The position numbers were made by a program, and so were the translations under genes. This document shows, one piece after another, positions 16,854 through 26,948 of a DNA stretch of 64,000 nt. Every line of letters begins with the position of its first letter. Position 1 is the first letter of the stretch. A model generated the notes under the pieces. It was not told where the DNA came from. It was given only the letters and a program-made list of their open reading frames with translations, and made no database searches. Location: assembly GCA_910587595.1 (NCBI GenBank), contig CAJULQ010000001.1:1-64000 (forward strand), written 5' to 3'. The DNA is from an uncultured Christensenellaceae bacterium (GTDB lineage Bacteria; Bacillota; Clostridia; Christensenellales; Pumilibacteraceae).

Positions 16854-17933
16854 TTACGCGCTTGTCGTTTTCGGCACACTGCCCGCCTCGATCTTATGTT
16901 TGGTGGGATCAAACAGCGTTAGCGTGAAGATGAACGTGGCGCCCGATCCTTTATTGCTTTCTACGCGGATCGCCTCTTTATGGTCGTCGATAATACGTTT
17001 TACGATACTCAATCCCAAGCCCGTGCCCTTGCTTTTGTTGGGGGTGCGCGCTTTGTCGGTCATATAGAATCGATCCCAAATAAGCATTTGGTCTTTTTTG
17101 CCGATCCCCAAGCCTTGGTCTTTGACGGCTATATAGATCTTTCCGCCATGCAAATGGGTTGTGACTAATATGCGAGAATACGCGGGCGAATATTTTATAG
17201 CATTGTCGATCAAGTTGATAAGCACTTGTATAATCTTGTCTTTGTCGGCATATACAAAGTTGACGGGGCGGGCAAAATCCACATCCAATTGCAATTCCTT
17301 TTTTAACAAATTCGGTTCGAAACGTTCCACCACTTGTCTGATCACCGCATTGACTTCGAACCGCGACATCGTGAGCGGACTTTTGCCCGATTCCATACGC
17401 GACAGATCGAGCATGGACGTGATCAACGAATTAAGACGCTTTGTTTCGTTCAGCACGATACGCAAATATTTTTCGCGGTCTTCGGCCGAAATGGTACCGT
17501 CTAATATGGCTTGCAAAAAACCTTGCATAGACGTTAGCGGCGAGCGCAATTCATGCGATGCGTTGGCAACGAACGATTTGCGCATTTGTTCCAAATTTTC
17601 GAATTCGTCGGCGATCCCGTTGATGGTTTTGTTCAACTGTTTTACTTCGCTGTCGGCAAATCGAATATACGTGCGCGCATCATATGCGCCGTTGCTCAGT
17701 TGCTTGGCTGTTTGATTGATACGTTTAACGGGCGCAACCAAAATTTTGTACTGAAAAATCACGTACAGTATGCCTTCGCTGCATGCCAACAAGATCACCA
17801 ATATTCCCAACAGCGCTTTGTTTACCGTGCTCGAAACATGCGGCAAGCCGAAAAACAGCGGACAAAAAACAGTGGCGCCGAAAACAAGCAATCCTATAGT
17901 GCATCGAAAAATGTACGAACCGAATACTTTCAT
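16854..17933 (-). CDS. Sensor histidine kinase (PhoR/ResE-like layout)
   Basis: A 359-residue kinase with two membrane spans (about 10-30 and 38-62) separated by only a few residues, so there is almost no external sensor domain. A HAMP-like linker follows, then the H-box SHELRSPLTSMQ with His127, the N-box NLIDNAIKYSP, and G boxes DQGLGIGKKD and GTGLGLSIVKRI. It should phosphorylate the response regulator encoded directly upstream; the regulator's TAA abuts this ATG. With so small a sensor part it may sense membrane state or an interacting membrane protein, possibly the DUF6106-like protein encoded next; that link is inference. Confidence 0.92.
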   Translation of the reverse strand: MKVFGSYIFRCTIGLLVFGATVFCPLFFGLPHVSSTVNKALLGILVILLACSEGILYVIFQYKILVAPVKRINQTAKQLSNGAYDARTYIRFADSEVKQLNKTINGIADEFENLEQMRKSFVANASHELRSPLTSMQGFLQAILDGTISAEDREKYLRIVLNETKRLNSLITSMLDLSRMESGKSPLTMSRFEVNAVIRQVVERFEPNLLKKELQLDVDFARPVNFVYADKDKIIQVLINLIDNAIKYSPAYSRILVTTHLHGGKIYIAVKDQGLGIGKKDQMLIWDRFYMTDKARTPNKSKGTGLGLSIVKRIIDDHKEAIRVESNKGSGATFIFTLTLFDPTKHKIEAGSVPKTTSA

Positions 17934-18650
17934 TTATCCCTTTTGCGGAACCTCGAATTTGTAGCCAACGCCCCAAACCGTGTTCAAACGCCATGTTTTT
18001 CCCGTGCCGAGTTTTTCCCGAATACGTTTTATGTGCACGTCTACCGTGCGCGTGTCGCCTTGATACGAGCTGTTCCAGATCTTTTCCAACAACTGCTCGC
18101 GCGTAAAAACTTCCATGGGATGCGAGGCCAAAAAATACAGCAGCTCAATCTCTTTGGGCGGCATATCCAATTTTTTTCCGTCTACTTTCACGATATAGTT
18201 GTGTAAACTGATAAACAGATCGTTGTAGGTCAAATCGGGCGTGCGGTCTATCTCCGTAACGGTAGGCGGCGCATGAAAATCGGATTGCGAACGGCGGAAT
18301 ATGGCTTTGATACGCAAAATAAGTTCTTGCGGTTCAAACGGTTTGGTCACGTAATCGTCGGCGCCGTAGTTTAGGCCGCTAATCTTATCCATAGTTTCCC
18401 CTCTTGCCGAAAGCATGATCACGGGAATATCGGAAAACGACCGCAAGGCGTGCAACGTTTCGTATCCGTCCATTTCGGGCATCATAACGTCTAAAACCAC
18501 CAGATCGTAAGGCGATTCTTTTAGCACCCGCAAAGCGTCGCGACCGTTATGACAAATCGTTGTACTGTAATTTTCTTTTTGCAAATACAACGTGAGCAAC
18601 TGACAAATATTGTCGTCGTCGTCTACAATTAAGATCCTACGGTTGGACAT
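17934..18650 (-). CDS. OmpR/PhoP-family response regulator
   Basis: A 238-residue regulator. The receiver domain has the acidic pocket VDDDD (about 9-13), phospho-acceptor Asp54 in VLDVMMPEMDG, and the conserved KPF. The C-terminal winged helix (about 140-235) has the OmpR-type ELLYFLASHPMEVFTREQLL and VDVHIKRIREKLG. It has its own consensus promoter and GGAG RBS and heads the operon with the kinase. Nothing in the sequence names the regulon. Confidence 0.94.
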   Translation of the reverse strand: MSNRRILIVDDDDNICQLLTLYLQKENYSTTICHNGRDALRVLKESPYDLVVLDVMMPEMDGYETLHALRSFSDIPVIMLSARGETMDKISGLNYGADDYVTKPFEPQELILRIKAIFRRSQSDFHAPPTVTEIDRTPDLTYNDLFISLHNYIVKVDGKKLDMPPKEIELLYFLASHPMEVFTREQLLEKIWNSSYQGDTRTVDVHIKRIREKLGTGKTWRLNTVWGVGYKFEVPQKG

Positions 18651-18679
18651 ACTCCGTCACCTTTATTTCGCTATGTATC

Positions 18680-18708
18680 ATTATAGCAAATTTTACGGAT
18701 AAATACAA
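18680..18708 (-). promoter_or_regulatory. Promoter of the two-component operon
   Basis: On the minus strand: TTGTAT (18703-18708), 17 bases, TATAAT (18680-18685); expected +1 near 18673, ATG at 18650. Confidence 0.8.
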
Positions 18709-18721
18709 GTATTTAAGAGAA

Positions 18722-21085
18722 TTATTTTATTTCGGCCATGGTCACGCCCGTATCGCCCTCGCCATACCGCCCGTAGCGAAATGATGCGATCTGCGGGCAC
18801 GTTTTCAGATAGTTTTGCACGCCTTTTCCCAAAGCGCCTGTGCCTTTTCCATGCACTATGCGTAACATACTACCCGAAGTAGCCGACAAAATATGCGGCG
18901 TTAACACTTCGATCGCCTCGGATACCGTCATGCCGAGCAGTTTGATCTCCGTGGTAACGGGCGCCGTATCCTCTTTGGCGGCGTGAGCCACGGCGGCGCG
19001 GCGTTTTTGCGCACGGTTTTCGGGGTGCGGCATCGCGATCGGCTGCGCCAGATCGTCGGCCGTGACGGACAGTTGCACATTGCCCACGCGCACGCGATAC
19101 CCGCCTTTTTTATCTGCACAAGACAACAATTCCCCCTCGGCGTCTAACGAACGCACCACCACCTTTTGCCCCACCTTTGCTTTGGCGGGATCGAACGGCG
19201 CATAAGCGGGCCGGATACGCTCTTCACTTTCGCGCCAAACGTCTTGCAATCGCGAACGCAACATGCGGGCGCGTCGCAATCCTTCTTCGTTTTCTTGTTG
19301 CACCGCTTCTTTGAGCTCTTCTATCAAGCTGTTGGCCTTTTCCAACATACCCGAAATGATGCGCGCCGTTTCCGCCTTGGCGTTGTTTTGTATGCGTTCT
19401 TGCTTTTCCTCTATTGTTTTACGCGCTTTTTCCAATTCTTCGCGCTCGGCGGCAAGACGCTGTTGTTCGTTCTCCATTTCTTCGCGTTGACGCTCGACTT
19501 GCATTTTGGCGTTTTGCGCCTCTCTGAGCACCGTTTCGAACCGCGCCTGCTCTTGCGAAATACTTTCGGCGGCGCACCGCAGGATATAATCGTTCAGCCC
19601 CAAAGTGCCGGCAATCTGCAAAGCGTTGCTGACGCCGGGAATGCCTACCATCAATTTATATGTTGGTTTAAGCGTTTGCTCGTTAAACTGCATGCAAGCG
19701 TTCATCAGTTTATCCGATAAGAGCGCATACTCTTTCAACTCGTTGAAATGCGTTGTAACGATCCCTTTGCACCCGATTTCTTCCAAATACCGTATGATAC
19801 CCACCGAAAGCGCCGCGCCTTCCACGGGATCGGTACCCGAACCGAGCTCGTCCAAAAGCACCAAACTGCGGGGCGAAACCGCGTCGGTAATTTTGATGAT
19901 ATTAACGATATGCGCCGAAAAGGTGCTCAGCGACTGTTCGATACTTTGTTCGTCGCCCAGATCGCAAAAGATATTATCGAACACGGCCACCGAGCTGTTC
20001 GCGTCGCACGGCACCATCAAACCGCTATACGCCATCAAACAGCAAAGCCCTACCGTTTTCAAGCAAACCGTTTTGCCGCCCGTGTTGGGGCCCGTTATGA
20101 CAAGCATAGCGTACTCTTTGCCCGCTTCCACGCTGACGGGCACCACCTTTTGGGGATCGATGAGCGGATGTCGCGCGTTTTTGAGCGAAAGCACGCCGTT
20201 GCGGTTGAGCACGGGCATTGTCCCGTTAAAATGCACCGAATACGCCGATTTGGCAAATATCAAGTCGAGCGCAATGCATTTTTCCAATGCAAAAGCGAGA
20301 ACGTCGTAACTGTTGGCCACGTATTCGCTCAACACCGAAAGTATGCGTTCGATCTCGCGTTGTTCTTCCATTTGCAAATAGCGCAGTTCGTTGTTGAGTT
20401 CCACCACGGCGAACGGCTCTACGAACACGGTGGAACCCGTGCTCGATTGGTCGTGAATCAATCCCGGCACCATGGATCTGCATTCCGATTTAACGGGCAA
20501 CACAAAGCGCCCCATGCGCACGGTTACCAGATTGTCTTGCAAATATTTGCTTACATTGCTTGCGCGTGTGTAACCGCTCAACTTTTCTTTGAGTTTGGCA
20601 TTGGCGGCGTGTATCTTTTTGCGCAGATCGCGCAATGCGTCGCTGGCATCGTCGCGTAACTCATTTTCGCTTGCTACGGCGTCGGTTATCTGCGTTTCCA
20701 AATGGCGGTCGATAACCATGGGCGTCACAAATGCTTTCAAACGCGCCACATCGTCGCTAAGCGCCGATATTTCGGTTTTGGCAATACGCGCGCAACGCAA
20801 CACCGTGGCCGCTTTCAACAACTCCCCCGGCCGAAGAACGGCGCCCGCCTTAGCCTTTTGCAAAACTTCCTCTATATCGTCGAATTCGCAAACGGGATTG
20901 ATTAGGTATTTATATTTAACGGTATACGCCTCTTCCGTTAACGCCAAATTGGTTTGCGCCTCGTCGAAATCGAATGCGGGCACCAAAGAAAGCGCGGCCT
21001 CTTTTCCGCATTCCGACACGGCAAAACGCGCCAAGCGTCGGCGTATTTCTTCAAACTCCAAAACTCTCAGTAGCTTTTCTTGCAT
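18722..21085 (-). CDS. mutS2: Endonuclease MutS2
   Basis: A 787-residue MutS2. It lacks the mismatch-recognition domain of MutS; an N-terminal core leads to the ABC ATPase with TGPNTGGKT and LVLLDELGSGTDPVEG. A long coiled coil (about 510-620, Glu/Arg/Gln-rich) follows, and a C-terminal Smr nuclease domain begins near LLGMTVSEAIEVL with the conserved LRIVHGKGTGAL. MutS2 acts on recombination intermediates and, in Bacillus, on collided ribosomes. RBS GGAACGGAG precedes ATG 21085; it lies 15 bases after the U32 gene, in the same run as pheS-pheT. Confidence 0.95.
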   Translation of the reverse strand: MQEKLLRVLEFEEIRRRLARFAVSECGKEAALSLVPAFDFDEAQTNLALTEEAYTVKYKYLINPVCEFDDIEEVLQKAKAGAVLRPGELLKAATVLRCARIAKTEISALSDDVARLKAFVTPMVIDRHLETQITDAVASENELRDDASDALRDLRKKIHAANAKLKEKLSGYTRASNVSKYLQDNLVTVRMGRFVLPVKSECRSMVPGLIHDQSSTGSTVFVEPFAVVELNNELRYLQMEEQREIERILSVLSEYVANSYDVLAFALEKCIALDLIFAKSAYSVHFNGTMPVLNRNGVLSLKNARHPLIDPQKVVPVSVEAGKEYAMLVITGPNTGGKTVCLKTVGLCCLMAYSGLMVPCDANSSVAVFDNIFCDLGDEQSIEQSLSTFSAHIVNIIKITDAVSPRSLVLLDELGSGTDPVEGAALSVGIIRYLEEIGCKGIVTTHFNELKEYALLSDKLMNACMQFNEQTLKPTYKLMVGIPGVSNALQIAGTLGLNDYILRCAAESISQEQARFETVLREAQNAKMQVERQREEMENEQQRLAAEREELEKARKTIEEKQERIQNNAKAETARIISGMLEKANSLIEELKEAVQQENEEGLRRARMLRSRLQDVWRESEERIRPAYAPFDPAKAKVGQKVVVRSLDAEGELLSCADKKGGYRVRVGNVQLSVTADDLAQPIAMPHPENRAQKRRAAVAHAAKEDTAPVTTEIKLLGMTVSEAIEVLTPHILSATSGSMLRIVHGKGTGALGKGVQNYLKTCPQIASFRYGRYGEGDTGVTMAEIK

Positions 21086-21100
21086 GCTCCGTTCCTCGGT

Positions 21101-23263
21101 TTATTGCAATTTCTTGCCCCAATTCGCTTGCATATACGGCAATGTATACGCTTGTCCTTGCATTTGCGCATTGAGCGCCTCGATCTCTGCGTCGTCGGCA
21201 TACGTCAGATCCAATAATTTGCTGCCCGACGTTTTGTCTATCGCATTAACGGGACGGTCGGCCGTCAGCACACCGTAGCAATAGTGCTCTTTCACGCGGC
21301 GGAAAGTTAACCCCATGCCTTTGTCGTCTTGCAATGCAATCGTATATCCGCAGCAGTCTTTGCACGTTCCGCCTTGCGTCCGTTTGGGGCAATGACTCAC
21401 GTGCATAAGCGGCGGTTTTCCGTAAGCATACCGTATGCCGCCCACCGCGCCGTCGCTTTCCACCGAATCGATCCAAGTGCCGTGTAACGTTTTATTGAGT
21501 TTATTCAACCCCAAACCGCCGATCATGGGAAAGCGGGCAAACAGTACAAAATGCGAAACATTGTTTGCCACCACGCCGCCAATGGGTAGATCGGCCAAAC
21601 ATTGCAAAACGGCAAGATCTTCTCCGCGGGACACAAAGGGCAACTGTAAGATCGCTTTATTTTTCAACGCTGCGCATTGGTCGCGCAAGCGGTTTATATC
21701 GCCGTAATCGGACGGGTGCAAAATCACGTGATCGTAACCGAAACGTATTTTTTGCAACGTGTCGATCGAAGGCACTACCAAAATCGTCGCGTTTTCGGCG
21801 CAAGGGAACCAACGCACGGCGGGAAAATCGTATATCCGGCGTTCGGACGGCGTAGGCAATCTTTGCAACAGTTCGCGCTCTAATGTTTCCACGCTCCGTT
21901 TGCGCATATCTTTGATATAAGAAAGCGGATAAAAAAGGGTGTCTTCCATTTGCACGTCACACCGCGTTGCCGTAAAATCGGTGCCGCCCAACGTGCCGAC
22001 GGCGCGGCAAACGTCCTCTTTGGTAAGCGCTTTTGCCGTTGCGCTTTCGGGCTTGCCTTGCCCCGCTACGGTAACATATGCGCCGCGCGCCGACAGCGTG
22101 ATCTGCGCCCCCGACTGTTTATGCAACCGCACTTCTATCTCGGCGGGAATATCCGTTTGCAGCGCCGCTACCGCGCGTTTGCATGCGGCTTGCGCCGTCA
22201 GTCGCACTTCGTCTCCCGCGCAAACGTTACCTTGAAAACTCGTGGTTTCGCCGTCTATATAGCCGCCGCCCACCTCGAAACCGTTGCGAAGATATTTGAC
22301 GCCGTCGCCGTTTTGCAAACGTTCTTTCAACGATAATACGGCTTTTCCGTTTTTGACGCAAACCACCTTGCCTACGGCCGCGCCGATATGATTTTGCACT
22401 TTGGGATATATGACCGATTCGGTGGGATCGCCGAGATACGCTTTGCAGTACCCGCCGCGGTTAAACACTTTTTCCAACCGACGGCGGGCATCGGCTACGG
22501 GCGTGCCGTCGATCGCCGCTCGATAAACGGCCACCGTTTCGGCAACATATTCGGGTGAGCGCATGCGCCCCTCTATTTTGAGCGAGCACACGCCCCACTT
22601 TTTCAGTTCGTCGATTTTATCCAACAAGCATATGTCTTTGGCCGACAAGTAGTATCCGCTGTTTGCCGCCGTCGAATACGGTTTGCGGCACAACTGCAAA
22701 CACCGTCCGCGATTGCCGCTGCAACCGCTTACCAAACTGCTGTAATAGCAATTGCCCGAATAGGCAACGCATAAAGCGCCGTGACAAAACACCTCGGTTT
22801 CCAGTCCCGTTGCTATAATGGCTTTGATGTCTTGGGGCAATGTTTCGCGGGCGACAACCACGCGCGTGCAACCGAGCTTTTGGGCAAATTGCGCGCCGAA
22901 TGCATTGCACACGCCCATTTGCGTACTGGCATGCAAGACCGCATCGGGCACGCTTTCGCGCAGTCTTGCAATAAAGCCGAGATCTTGCACGATAAACGCG
23001 TCTACGCCCGCCTCGTGTGCATAGCGCGCTTGCAGTAAGGCGTTTTCCAATTCGTTGTCTTTTAACAACGTGTTGAGCGTTAAATGCACCTTTACGCCGC
23101 GCAAATGGGCAAAACGGACGGCTTGCGCCAAGCTGTTGCGATCGAAATTGGAGGCCGCGGCGCGAGCGCCGTATTTCTCGCCGCCCAAATATACCGCATC
23201 CGCACCGCACGCAACGGCCGCCCGCAACGCTTGGAAATTCCCCGCCGGCGCCAACAGTTCCAT
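21101..23263 (-). CDS. U32-family protein with DUF3656 region, RNA hydroxylation type
   Basis: A 720-residue member of the U32 'collagenase-like peptidase' family. The N-terminal TIM-barrel-like domain opens with MELLAPAGNFQALRAAV and has STQMGVCN and GALCVAYSGNCY. The cysteine set in SGCSGNRGRCLQLCR and later HCPKR...CKDCCG can hold a 4Fe-4S cluster. Proteins of this length with a DUF3656 middle resemble RlhA, which hydroxylates C2501 of E. coli 23S rRNA, so RNA modification is more likely than protease activity; the substrate here is not proven. It lies seven bases after pheT and upstream of mutS2. Confidence 0.85.
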   Translation of the reverse strand: MELLAPAGNFQALRAAVACGADAVYLGGEKYGARAAASNFDRNSLAQAVRFAHLRGVKVHLTLNTLLKDNELENALLQARYAHEAGVDAFIVQDLGFIARLRESVPDAVLHASTQMGVCNAFGAQFAQKLGCTRVVVARETLPQDIKAIIATGLETEVFCHGALCVAYSGNCYYSSLVSGCSGNRGRCLQLCRKPYSTAANSGYYLSAKDICLLDKIDELKKWGVCSLKIEGRMRSPEYVAETVAVYRAAIDGTPVADARRRLEKVFNRGGYCKAYLGDPTESVIYPKVQNHIGAAVGKVVCVKNGKAVLSLKERLQNGDGVKYLRNGFEVGGGYIDGETTSFQGNVCAGDEVRLTAQAACKRAVAALQTDIPAEIEVRLHKQSGAQITLSARGAYVTVAGQGKPESATAKALTKEDVCRAVGTLGGTDFTATRCDVQMEDTLFYPLSYIKDMRKRSVETLERELLQRLPTPSERRIYDFPAVRWFPCAENATILVVPSIDTLQKIRFGYDHVILHPSDYGDINRLRDQCAALKNKAILQLPFVSRGEDLAVLQCLADLPIGGVVANNVSHFVLFARFPMIGGLGLNKLNKTLHGTWIDSVESDGAVGGIRYAYGKPPLMHVSHCPKRTQGGTCKDCCGYTIALQDDKGMGLTFRRVKEHYCYGVLTADRPVNAIDKTSGSKLLDLTYADDAEIEALNAQMQGQAYTLPYMQANWGKKLQ

Positions 23264-23269
23264 TGTAAC

Positions 23270-25651
23270 TTACCGCAAAGTTGCGTTGCATTGCGTTTGC
23301 AATGCATGCAAAATATCGTCTACGATCGCCGTGATTTCGGCATCGTTCAATGTTTTATCGGGCGCAGACAACAAGAACGATATAGCAACGCTCTTATGTC
23401 CCTTTTCGATCTGTTCGCCGCGGTAGATATCAAACAATCGTACTTGCGAACACAAGGCGTTGGCATTTTGTACGGTGCGCAAAATATCGCCTACGGGCGT
23501 TTCTTCGGGCACCACCACCGCCAAATCGCGTTCCACCGCTTGGTATTTTGGTAGCGGCACAAATTTTGTTATAGGCGGCTCGTTTTCGATAAACGTGTGC
23601 ATATCCATCTCGCACAGGTATACGTCATCCGTTATATCGAAATTTTTGGCCGCTACGGGGTGCAATTTGCCCAACGAGCAAATACAAGCATCGCCTACAT
23701 AATAGTCGCACGATATACCGGGGTGATAATACGGTTTTTGCCCGTACGTCATGCGCGAAGGCGTTACGCCGAACCGACGGAATATTTCGTCAGCCGCTGC
23801 CTTGATCTCGTAAAAATTTTCTTCCGAACCGACGAACGCCATACACAATGTATCGCGTTCTTCGGGCAATTCCGTAAGCGGCAAGGCGTGCGGGATATAC
23901 GTTTTGCCCACCTCGAACAAGCGGAATTTTTTATTCTTGCGGCTGCAGTTCAAAGAAACCACATGTAACATGTTTACGGCCAACTGCGTGCGCATTACCG
24001 AGTATTCTTCGCCGAGCGGGTTTAAGATCTCTATTTGGCGGCGCAACTCGTCGTTGGGCGCCAAGCACAATTTGTCTAAAGCCTTTTTGCCGATGAACGA
24101 ATACGTGGTGATCTCATAAGCGCCGAAATGCATGGCCGCGGCGCGCACCGACTGCAAGTTGCGTTGGCGCGTATCGATACCGCCCGCCGTTGTTTTGGCG
24201 GTGGGCATAAATGTGGAATGGATATTGTCGTAGCCGTAAAAGCGGATCACTTCTTCGGCAAGATCGGTGTAGTTATCCACGTCCTCGCGGAACAACGGAA
24301 CGGTCACAACGAGCGTAGCGCCGTCGGTTTCCACTTCGAACGCCAACGACTTGAGGATCTTGACGATCACGCTTTGTTTAACGTCTATGCCGAGCAGATC
24401 GGAAATTTTTTGCACCGTGGTGCGAATGATCTTGGGTGAAACGGCGGGCGCATCGCCTTGCGCGAACGCATCGGTCACCGTGCCCGCTTTCAACTGCGAG
24501 AACAACGCCAAAGCGCGTTCGCGGCCGAGATCCACGCTCATAACGTCCACGCCTTTTTCGTAACGCGCCGAGGAATCGGAACGCAGACCCAACGCGCGCG
24601 AGGTAGCGCGCACACTGCCTTTGGCAAAGCGTGCGGCCTCTAATAGCACCGTTTTCGTATCGGCGCCGATACCGCTGTGTTCGCCGCCCATCACGCCCGC
24701 AATGGCCAACGGTTTTTCACTGTCGGCAATCACCGTCATGCGCTCGGTCAGCGTATATTCCTTTTCGTCTAAAGCGGTTATCTTTTCATCGAGCTCGGCT
24801 TTACGCACGATAATACCGAGGTCTTTTACAAATTTCGTATCGAACGCATGCAACGGTTGCCCCACTTCGAACAACACATAGTTGGTTATGTCCACCACGT
24901 TATTGATGGCGCGCACGCCCACATACCGCAAGCGATCGCGCATCCATTGCGGCGAAGGTTGGATCTTAACATTTTCCACCACTTGGCAAGTATACTTACT
25001 GCATGCCTCGTCGCGTATCTCCACATGCGGCTTTAGACCCGAAGAAACGGTTTTGTATTTTATGGGCAACGGCTTGCATTTTTTGCCGAGCACGGCCGCC
25101 ACTTCCCGCGCCATTCCGTAAACGGACTGACAGTCGGGACGGTTGGCCGTGACCGAGATGTCTAAAATCGTTTCGTTCAAACGCAATATCTCTTTGATAT
25201 CGGTGCCGGGCGTCGTTTCGGGCAAAATGAGAATGCCGTCCGCTTCGGCGCCCTCTATCACCGAGCCGTCTACGCCCAACTCTTTGCCGGAGCACAGCAT
25301 ACCGTAGCTCATCACGCCGCGCAACGGCGCCGCATGGATCTCTTTGCCGCCCGGTAATCGTGCGCCGTCTAATGCCACGGGCACGGTGTTGCCTTGCGCG
25401 ATATTTTGCGCGCCCGTCACGATGGTGGTGATCTCGCTCCCCACATCCACCATGCAGACTTGCAATTTATCGGCGTCGATATGTTTTTTGATGTCGAGTA
25501 TTTTGCCCGCCACAACGCGGTCTATATCGGCGCCCAAGCGTATGATCTCTTCCACTTCGAATCCAACGGAAAGCAACTTGTCGGCCAATTCTTCGGGCGT
25601 CAGCTCTTCCGTGGATACATAATCGTTTAACCATCCGATAGGTAATTTCAT
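23270..25651 (-). CDS. pheT: Phenylalanine-tRNA ligase beta subunit
   Basis: A 793-residue PheT of normal length. It contains the N-terminal tRNA-binding EMAP-like domain (about 40-150, VVAGKILDIKKH to LPGGKEIH), the B3/B4 editing domain, the B5 DNA-binding-like domain and a C-terminal FDX-ACB anticodon-binding domain. It forms the alpha2-beta2 enzyme with PheS, encoded 14 bases upstream, and is controlled by the same T-box. ATG 25651 is preceded by GGAGGGG. Confidence 0.96.
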   Translation of the reverse strand: MKLPIGWLNDYVSTEELTPEELADKLLSVGFEVEEIIRLGADIDRVVAGKILDIKKHIDADKLQVCMVDVGSEITTIVTGAQNIAQGNTVPVALDGARLPGGKEIHAAPLRGVMSYGMLCSGKELGVDGSVIEGAEADGILILPETTPGTDIKEILRLNETILDISVTANRPDCQSVYGMAREVAAVLGKKCKPLPIKYKTVSSGLKPHVEIRDEACSKYTCQVVENVKIQPSPQWMRDRLRYVGVRAINNVVDITNYVLFEVGQPLHAFDTKFVKDLGIIVRKAELDEKITALDEKEYTLTERMTVIADSEKPLAIAGVMGGEHSGIGADTKTVLLEAARFAKGSVRATSRALGLRSDSSARYEKGVDVMSVDLGRERALALFSQLKAGTVTDAFAQGDAPAVSPKIIRTTVQKISDLLGIDVKQSVIVKILKSLAFEVETDGATLVVTVPLFREDVDNYTDLAEEVIRFYGYDNIHSTFMPTAKTTAGGIDTRQRNLQSVRAAAMHFGAYEITTYSFIGKKALDKLCLAPNDELRRQIEILNPLGEEYSVMRTQLAVNMLHVVSLNCSRKNKKFRLFEVGKTYIPHALPLTELPEERDTLCMAFVGSEENFYEIKAAADEIFRRFGVTPSRMTYGQKPYYHPGISCDYYVGDACICSLGKLHPVAAKNFDITDDVYLCEMDMHTFIENEPPITKFVPLPKYQAVERDLAVVVPEETPVGDILRTVQNANALCSQVRLFDIYRGEQIEKGHKSVAISFLLSAPDKTLNDAEITAIVDDILHALQTQCNATLR

Positions 25652-25665
25652 TGTTGTGCCCCTCC

Positions 25666-26688
25666 TTAACGGAATTGTTTGAGAAAACGAATGTCGTTCT
25701 CAAACGGAATGCGCGCATTGGAAATGCCGTACGCAATATTGGTGATACGATCCAAACCGCCGCCGAAGGCAAACCCCGTGTATTCGTCGGGATCGATACC
25801 GCAGCCAATAAGCACGTTGCGGTTCACCATGCCCGCGCCCATGATCTCGATCCACCCCGTTCCTTTGCACACGTTGCACCCCTTGCCGCCGCAATGATGG
25901 CACGACGCGTCTACCTCCACGCTCGGCTCGGTAAACGGAAAATAGGATGGACGAAAGCGCGTTTTGGTGTCTTGGCTGAAAAAGTGTTGGGCGAACAGAT
26001 CCAATATGCCCTTAAGATCGCACATGGTAATACCCTTATCCACCACAAGTCCTTCCACTTGATGGAACACGGGCGAATGGGTAGCGTCCGCCTCGTCGGC
26101 GCGAAACACGCGACCCGGCGAAATCATTTTGATGGGCGGTTTTACCTTTTCCATCAAGCGGATCTGCCCCGCCGAAGTTTGCGAACGCAACAAAATAGAA
26201 TCGGTGATAAAAAAGGTGTCTTGCATTTCGCGCGCGGGATGATCGGCGGGAATGTTCAATGCCTCGAAATTGTAGTAGTCCGTTTCGATTTCGGGACTTT
26301 CGGCCACCACAAAACCCAAAGAAGAGAAAAATTCCACGATCCTGTTGCGCATGATAGTGAGCGGGTGCAATCCGCCGATATGTTCTACCGGCTTATCGAT
26401 GGATATATCGATCTTTTCGGCTTGCAAACGTTTTTCGAGCTCTGCTTTTTCCAAAGCGGACTGCCGCGTAGCAATCGCATTTTCCAACGTTTCGCGCGCC
26501 ACGTTCACGATCTTTCCCGCTTCGGGGCGCTTTTCGGGCGGCAGATCTTTCATGCCTTTCAAGAGCGCCGTGAGCTCTCCGTTTTTGCCCAGCACTTTCA
26601 CGCGAATATCGTTTAGCTCCGCCACGCTACCGCATGCCACGATCTTCGCCGACGTTTCTTCCGTCAGCCTTTTCACGCTTTCTTCCAT
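25666..26688 (-). CDS. pheS: Phenylalanine-tRNA ligase alpha subunit
   Basis: A 340-residue class II synthetase alpha subunit. The coiled coil at residues 1-90 is followed by catalytic motifs: FFSSLGFVVAESPEIE, the motif 2 loop with RVFRADEADATHSPVFHQVEG, and motif 3 GFAFGGGLDRI. A Cys-rich insert CHHCGGKGCNVCKGTGW near residue 265 looks able to bind zinc and is typical of many Firmicutes PheS. I take ATG 26688, six bases after GGAGG; the frame could extend to a TTG at 26700 inside that RBS. First gene of the T-box-controlled pheST operon. Confidence 0.96.
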   Translation of the reverse strand: MEESVKRLTEETSAKIVACGSVAELNDIRVKVLGKNGELTALLKGMKDLPPEKRPEAGKIVNVARETLENAIATRQSALEKAELEKRLQAEKIDISIDKPVEHIGGLHPLTIMRNRIVEFFSSLGFVVAESPEIETDYYNFEALNIPADHPAREMQDTFFITDSILLRSQTSAGQIRLMEKVKPPIKMISPGRVFRADEADATHSPVFHQVEGLVVDKGITMCDLKGILDLFAQHFFSQDTKTRFRPSYFPFTEPSVEVDASCHHCGGKGCNVCKGTGWIEIMGAGMVNRNVLIGCGIDPDEYTGFAFGGGLDRITNIAYGISNARIPFENDIRFLKQFR

Positions 26689-26702
26689 ATGTCCTCCCAA
26701 AA

Positions 26703-26943
26703 TAAAAACCCTCGGAAAATTTCCGAGGGCGCAATGATTTTTTGCGCGGTACCACCTCAGTTCGCCGAAACGCCGTTTCGGCCTCGCAAGCGGCTGTTAC
26801 GGCGCCACCGCGGCCGCTTACTTTGCCGCGAGGGCTTTGGGCGACCGTACTCGTGCGGGGAATATTCTGGGCGCGCGCGTTCTCTCAGCCATAGAAACGC
26901 TCTCTGTAGGTTGCGCTTATCTTATACCGCAGTCATCGTATCG
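26703..26943 (-). ncRNA. T-box riboswitch leader of pheST
   Basis: The minus-strand leader carries the T-box core AGGTGGTACCGCGC (26744-26757), whose bulge pairs with the uncharged tRNA end. It is followed by a strong terminator, CCCTCGGAAA with its complement around one base (26709-26729) and a U-run at 26704-26708. Upstream is a stem I with the ACAGAGAGCG and GGCTGAGAGA elements usual in T-boxes. A UUC codon at 26860-26862 sits where a Phe specifier would be. Uncharged tRNA-Phe should stabilise the antiterminator and switch on pheS-pheT. The specifier position is inferred, not folded. Confidence 0.88.
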
Positions 26944-26948
26944 CATAT

